64,000 nt of DNA from Trogon surrucura (Eukaryota; Chordata; Aves; Trogoniformes; Trogonidae), in contig CM036617.1 of NCBI GenBank assembly GCA_020746105.1, forward strand, positions 166,106,912 to 166,170,911, in the 5' to 3' direction. The notes under the pieces were generated by a model. That model searched no databases. It was not told the DNA's origin and worked only from the letters and a program-made list of their open reading frames with translations. Shown in pieces: positions 58,599-64,000 of the stretch. Position numbers and translations under genes: made by a program. Numbering within the stretch: position 1 is the first letter of the stretch; the number at the start of each line of letters is the position of its first letter.

Positions 58599-61404
58599 CT
58601 AGGGAAAAAGAGAAAAGGATGGATGAAGATGAGAGAACACAGCAACTCTCCACCTGTTGAGATAAACAGCCACGTTTTTTCATTAACGGAAAGCAGAACG
58701 AGCAGTTTCCACAAAGGCTGACAAGCGGCGATCCTCTAGGAGCGTCACCCCAAATTTAATGGCCCTCAAAACAGATTAATGCTGGTAGGGAGGAGTCTCC
58801 CCGCTCCTCTATAGAAGATCATGGGGTGCAGCTATTACCCCCACACAGGTATATACATTGTACTCACCTCACTGCCAAGTACTGCTGCTGAAACCCAGCA
58901 GGCCAACTGCCTGCTCCGTGACAGAGCTATTTCGGCGCATCTAATGTGCCTCTCTCTCCGCTCTGGCACTCAGCTGCTTCCAGCACAGCTCACCTGCTCC
59001 AGTCTCTCCAGAACGTAAGCACAGCGCCCAAACGGCCTCGTGACTCGCTCGGCAGCCTGTGCCGAGATGCGCTCCCGCTCCAGACGGCGGGGCCGGCCTC
59101 TCCTCCCGGCGGCCGGGTGGTCGTACCGGGTGCGGCGTCCTGCTGGTACGAGCGCAGAAGGGACGAGAAGGAGCGAGGGAGGGTGCTGAGGCACCAGCTG
59201 CCAGCCTGTATTTACTATCCCCTTGACTGGCAGGCGCATATCTTATTAAGAGTACCCAGATGAAGCTTCTGCCTAGCTGCAAGCCTAAAATCCCAGTTTA
59301 ATTCAGCTGTGGGGGGAGAGAAGGACAGGAAACGGGCGCAGGGTCACAAAACACACGCACGCCAACAACCTGTCCAATGCAGTTCACGTCGCTTATCCCT
59401 GTGCAGACGGGAGACGAGCTCTGCCAGGATCAGGTACCTACTTAATAAAAACTGAAATTGCTTGCCAAGGACTGAAGTAATCCTCCTTCCCTCCCTCACG
59501 AGCAAGTCTCTGAAATAGAGAGACCCACAAAAGCGCAACGTGAAACCACAACACTCAACTCTCCCATTATACGTAGATTTGCAAACAATGTTCATCTGGG
59601 TACCAAAAGAAAAAAAAAAAACAAAACAAGCCAAACCCCAGGTAGGTCAGGCCCGTGCTCTGTCACCCATCCAAAGAAAACGAATCCCACAGATATGTGA
59701 AGAGGAAGCACACTTCCAGTAGCCTCCACACCTCTCCAGGGGGAAGGAGAATATCCAGTTTTTAATTGGCAGCTTAGTCAGAGGCCGCTCTGTCTTCAGC
59801 TGCCCTCACCTTGCTCAAACAGACACGCCGTGTTCAACCATCTTCCTAAAATGGGCTTCGGGGATGCTCTTACGCAGCACTCAATCCACTGTTTACCACT
59901 TGTGGCAATTATTTGCGGGTGGGGATGGAGTACAAACATATCGTGTCAGCATTCCCCTGAAAAATTGGGAAACCCAGCAGCACAACCAGGTATCCAGGCT
60001 AGCCTAGGTCAGGAAGAAAAAAAAAAAAAAAAAAAAAAGCAACAAAAAACTACACTAATCAAGCTTGTTTGTCTGGTCTAGTTTAGAGGACAAGGAGAAT
60101 TAAATAAATTTTGAAGAAACCCTCAAATATTTTAATGTTTTATTAAAAAAATACATTAAAAAGGGTATGTGGATTTCATGCTTTTTCTGCAGTAGTCCGA
60201 GTCCAGAGGCTTGACTTCAGGACAATGATAACCAGAAGCAGATCCCTCACCTCAAGTCCATCAACAAGGTGGTCGGGGGTCTACAAAAAACCAAACCCCT
60301 TCGGGTTTGACTCAGCAATAAGAAAAAATCCCACAGGAACAAGGGGATGGAAAAGAGGGAAAGAAGTCTTGCCTTTAAAACCTGTTTTATGCAATTACCG
60401 TAGCGTAACAACTTTTAGTGGGTCGCTGAGGCCTGATCAAGTTTAAATAAGACCAGATGAACACCAAAGAAATAAGCAACAAGAATCTTTCTGAGAATGG
60501 GAAGGAGAAGCCATTTTCAGGAGGCAAGAGTCTCAGCACGGAGATGGAGCCTTTTCCAGAGAAAACAGCAGGAAGCAAAGCCCTGCAAGAGCACACTTAA
60601 ATGTTAAGAAGAGCTTATACAGCCTGTACCACCTTAGGGGGATTACACAGAGCGCTCTTGCTTCTTTGGTTTTGAGGCATCTGAGGGAGAGGATGGCTCA
60701 AGATCCCAGCAAATTAAGGAGGAAGAGAAAAGCCAGTTCGTAAATCTTTTAATCTCACACGATAAATTCTAATCCAGATCCAGAAACTATTAAGAAATCA
60801 TAAATTACATATTGGGAAAGGAGCAAAGGCCAAAATTTGTTACCACCCTATTTGCAACACAAATGCCTCAACATACTTTGAGAAGCCCACATCCGCATCG
60901 GCCTTCTGCAGCGGGCAGCGAGGAAATGCAATTCTAAACCATTGTCTCTTTTTTTTCTTTTCTTTAAGAATTACTCTCCTTTCATGAAAGGGGGATACTC
61001 TGTACCTGACTATGAAAAAAACCAAAAAGGAGTTAATTAGCTTAATAATGCCAACCAAGGTAACTGCATATAGCTGATAGGTACAGAAGGCACCAAAAGT
61101 CAAAAATAACATCGACTCCTCGGGTTGTTGACGTGGTAAGACGTGCTCCAGTAGGACCCCCTCAATCTCTTTCTACCAAAATGTGCTTAACGTAGATAAT
61201 AATAAATTAAAAATCACAACAAATAGTAGCAGGGCTTCATGACAAGAAACAACTATCAATTGTAAAAGGTGTTCTGACGAGTCTTCCGTAAAGACAGGCT
61301 AGAAACGCTGTCAGTGCGGGCAAAAGTAAAGGCTTACTGTACCACGGGGCAGAAAACCGAGGTGCCAGCAGGGAATAAAAGGCTCTGCGGAGACCCCCAA
61401 GTCC

Positions 61405-61432
61405 CCCCCCTCCTGTTTTATTAGGAGGGGGG
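61405..61432. repeat. 10-bp inverted repeat with 8-base loop
   Basis: CCCCCCTCCT, then GTTTTATT, then AGGAGGGGGG. It is a perfect short hairpin, 115 bases left of the large palindrome. Confidence 0.9.
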
Positions 61433-61546
61433 AGGCTGAACAACCCCTTGCACCAGAGGAGAGAGCAAACATGGGAACGGTGCCCTCTCCTCCCTGCTAC
61501 GCAAACACGGCGGGTGACCTTGTGAGCATCCCCGGAGAGCTTCGGC

Positions 61547-61636
61547 GCCGGGTCACCAGAAATGGTCGCTCTGCCTGAGAGGAGGGGGCGGCCGCCCCCT
61601 CCTCTCAGGCAGAGCGACCATTTCTGGTGACCCGGC
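61547..61636. repeat. Perfect 90-bp palindrome without spacer
   Basis: Arms 61547-61591 and 61592-61636 are exact reverse complements over 45 bases, with no loop. The centre is GGCGGCCGCC, which includes a NotI site. The arms are not simple sequence; they include CACCAGAAATGGTCGCTCTG. It is either a real cruciform-forming repeat or a fold-back artefact of library construction or assembly. Confidence 0.97.
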
Positions 61637-61668
61637 CTGACAAGTCTATGTGCCCCCCCCCCCGCGGG

Positions 61669-61745
61669 GCATTCTGGGAGTTGTGGTCCTCACCCCCCTT
61701 CCCCGCCCCGCGACCTACTTCGCCCGCGGACTACAACTCCCGTGA
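61669..61745. promoter_or_regulatory. Paired inverted ZNF143/SBS-like motifs
   Basis: Read on the - strand, 61669-61689 is ACCACAACTCCCAGAATGC preceded by GG, which closely fits the ZNF143 (STAF) SBS consensus of the ACTACAAYTCCCAGMATGC type. On the + strand, 61730-61745 is ACTACAACTCCCGTGA, a partial second site in the opposite orientation. Such sites are common at CpG-island promoters, often bidirectional ones. They may mark the TOB2 promoter or a divergent start. Confidence 0.65.
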
Positions 61746-62787
61746 ACCCCCGCGGCCCGGCCCTTTCCTCAGCGGGGTAGGGCGCAGACACAAGGAAAAA
61801 AAAAAAAAAAAAGAGAAAAAAAAATTTTCCACGGCACATGCGCCCTCGCCCACGGCCGGGAACACGCCCCGCGGGCTCCGGCCATCAGGACGGCCGGGCA
61901 ACCGCCCCCCTCCCCTCACGGTGGGGATGGGGAGGCGCTTCCCCACCCCTTCCCCCCCTCCAACCTCGCAGGCTGCGGGACGGAGGCCTGGAGGCCGCAA
62001 GCTCCGTGGGTCGTCCCCGTCCCGTTCCCCGCCCCCCCCGCCGGTGGGTCGCAAATAAGGTCCCCAAAAGGGCCCGTCCGTGCAGACGGGGAGGTTCCCG
62101 GCCCCACACACACACTGAGCGGTCCCCGGAGGCCTGCTGGATTGGGGTGCATACGGCTCCCCAAGACACCTACCCCCGAAGGAAAGCCAGGCCCGATCTT
62201 CCCCCGCAGCCGGATGACCCCTTCCCAGGGGCAACCGTGCCGTAGAAGGGCATCTCGGCCGGGCCCCGCCGCCAGGGAGAGGGGCCGGTGGCGCCCAGCC
62301 CAGCCCAGCCCCAGCAGCGCCTTTGTTGTCGCCGGGTTTCTTCCCCACCGGAGTCCGCGGGGTCCGGATCAGCCGTGCGGGAAGAGAGATAACCCCGGCG
62401 ACACCCCTCTTCGCCCTCGGCATCCCAGGATGCCCGACACCGCCCCCCGGGCTCAGCCTGCCCTTTTCGGGGTCGGAGCCGCACTCCGTCCCCCACTGAG
62501 ACTTGGGGGGTGAGGGTGGGGGGACACGGACCCAAACAAAATGGTTGAACTGGGGCACTGCAAAGCGCCGCCGACCCAATGACATTCACCCCCCCAGCCC
62601 CGCTCTTGAAGCCCTATTAATCCTCGCCAGGGACCGGCTGCTGCACGGCCGCTTCCCGGAGGGATGAATTACCTCTCCCGGGCGGAGAGGAGGACGATGA
62701 GCCCCCTCACGCCAAACCCACAAAGAGGATGCGGGCTGGGGGAACTCAGCCCGAGATGGGTGGGGGAAAGAAGGCACCCCCGGCCCC

Positions 62788-62794
62788 ACTTACT
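62788..62794 (-). other. Candidate splice donor of TOB2 exon 1
   Basis: On the - strand the sequence reads GACGAA then GTAAGT, a full-consensus donor, with the intron beginning at 62793. It sits in the CpG island at a suitable distance from the 58599 acceptor. No spliced RNA is available to prove the join. Confidence 0.55.
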
Positions 62795-64000
62795 TCGTCC
62801 TCGGCTCCAGGGCCGGCGGCTGTCTGGGGCCGTGGGCGCTGCCGGCAGAGCCTGATGGGTGCGTGCGGGTCTCTGCCCCGTCCTGTCCCCTCCCTCGCCT
62901 TATCCCCGGCGGTGCGGTTCTTCCGCGGGGCGGGCCCGGGGGCTGCGGCGCGGTCCGGTGTTGGTGGTGCAGTGACGCCCAGGGGGTGCGAGTGCCGGTG
63001 CCTGTGTCGCTCGTCGCCGCCTTTCCTCGCCCCACCGGCCCGGAGCCGCCCGCGCCCTGGCCCCAAGTGAGCCAACTCACGGCAAACTTTCACCCTTAGC
63101 AACCCTGCGCAGGGATCCACGCTCCCGCCCAGAGTGATGCGGTCGCGGAGGGCGGGCCGGGACTACTTCCTCTCCTCCCCACCCGCTCGGCCCCGGGGAC
63201 GGGGGATGCTTTAATTGCCTTTTCCTGCTCGGTTTTGCCCTTCTCCCCCCGCTCCCGCCGCCGCCGGTGCAGCAGCCGCAGCGCGGGGAGGGTGCCAGCC
63301 GAGTGGCACTGGAGACTGCCTCGACTCGGCGCCGGGGGCCGGGAGGGTGCAAGGGGTTTAGCGTGGAGGAGGATTGACATGAGGATTTCCCCAAGCGGCT
63401 TAGCCTGGAGGCGGCGGGGCGAGGGGCAGGATGGGGATGGGGGGTGCGGGGCGGGGGGGGCACAGATAAGCGATCGAACGGGAGCGGCGAGGGAAGGAAT
63501 CGGGCGGAACTCTTGTCTGCGCGCACGGCGGGTTCTTGGTAGCTGCTGCCACATCAGGCCCGGGGAGGGGGCCGAGGGGCTGGCGCTGCCAGGCCGGCGT
63601 GAGGGGGCGGCCCTGGGGAACTCGGGACTCCCGAGGGGACGGGCGCCCTGCGTAACCCCGGCGAAGTTCTTCGATAGCCCGTATTCTGGAGCCCTGACAC
63701 ACTGCTAACGGCACCGGTGGGGGAGTTCGAGGGTGAGGTGCCCAGGAGCGTGTGAGGAGAACAGGAAACCCCGGCTCTTTCCCTCAGTGCAAACCCCGCG
63801 GGCCCCCGAGCCCTGTTACACTGGCGGGGACGGGGAGGCACGGGCCGGGAGGCTCATCGCCTCAGGGGACAACGGGGCAAGGCCAAGTGAGGCCTGCCGG
63901 TGCCACCCTGGGAGGGCAGAAGCAGCCACGGCCGCCCCGAGCACCCTGAGGCTGCGAGGGTACGTCGTCATCCGACTCCCCGAGGAACTACTTTGTCTCC

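Larger units (their letters stand above)
58599..62793 (-). other. TOB2 5' UTR intron (inferred)
   Basis: Between the acceptor at 58599 and a strong donor at 62793 (GTAAGT on the - strand). It contains A-runs (60011-60039), a hairpin (61405-61432), a perfect 90-bp palindrome (61547-61636) and a pair of ZNF143-like motifs (61669-61745). No coding exon is recognisable. If transcription instead starts near the ZNF143 motifs, the intron is shorter. Confidence 0.55.
61480..64000 (-). promoter_or_regulatory. CpG island and promoter region of TOB2
   Basis: A long GC- and CpG-rich block running to the window edge. The - strand donor CGAA before GTAAGTGGGG at 62794/62793 is the best first-exon end for TOB2, which puts exon 1 and the start site just to its right (about 62.8-63.5 kb). 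The block also has G-runs that could form a G-quadruplex (63433-63460). Many long frames here, on both strands, reflect GC richness and are not genes. The next human gene, PHF5A, is not visible in the window. Confidence 0.65.

Noticed and set aside
61731..62585. 284-codon - strand frame in the CpG island
   Set aside because: It is Gly/Pro/Arg-rich, overlaps several long frames in other phases and has no domain. GC richness removes stop codons here.
62746..64000. PHF5A, the next gene in human order
   Set aside because: No frame in the window resembles the short, Cys-rich PHF5A protein. It probably lies beyond the right edge.

Overview
This window looks like nuclear DNA from a bird, or at least a sauropsid. 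Two vertebrate genes are recognisable from their reading frames. The non-coding sequence between them carries many fragments of CR1, the main avian LINE, with the typical 3' ends made of short ATTCTATG-like repeats. Genes are sparse, introns are long and splice signals are vertebrate in form. I see nothing prokaryotic, plasmid-borne or viral.

Layout. (1) Positions 1-9.6 kb hold no gene I can support, only CR1 scraps. By the human order ZC3H7B-TEF-TOB2 this could be the 3' flank of ZC3H7B, but nothing here proves that. (2) Positions 9734-25361 hold TEF (thyrotroph embryonic factor; called VBP in chicken), a PAR-family bZIP transcription factor on the + strand. It has two alternative first coding exons (9734-9836, and 15233-15407 inside a CpG island) that both end in the same phase. 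They can splice to three shared exons (21886-22212, 23689-23909, 25146-25361), predicting proteins of 288 and 312 residues. (3) About 25.4-34.5 kb is probably a long 3' UTR with several candidate poly(A) signals. (4) About 34.5-54 kb is the region between the genes. It has many CR1 copies and one short GC-rich island (39.02-39.47 kb) with good matches to YY1 and CTCF sites. (5) Positions 54.07-62.8 kb hold TOB2 on the - strand, convergent with TEF: a 3.4 kb 3' UTR, one intact coding exon of 340 codons, a clear acceptor in the 5' UTR and a likely first-exon donor at 62793. (6) Positions 61.5-64 kb are a large CpG island with a perfect 90-bp palindrome and a pair of inverted ZNF143-type motifs.

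TEF is a circadian-output activator that binds D-box DNA. TOB2 is an antiproliferative adaptor that links the CCR4-NOT deadenylase to poly(A)-binding protein. I see no sign that the two work in one pathway; their adjacency is conserved vertebrate synteny. I did not find a convincing new biological system. The most unusual sequence is the loop-free 90-bp palindrome at 61547-61636, which may be real or an assembly fold-back. The next most interesting are the CTCF/YY1 island and the evidence for alternative 5' exons of TEF.
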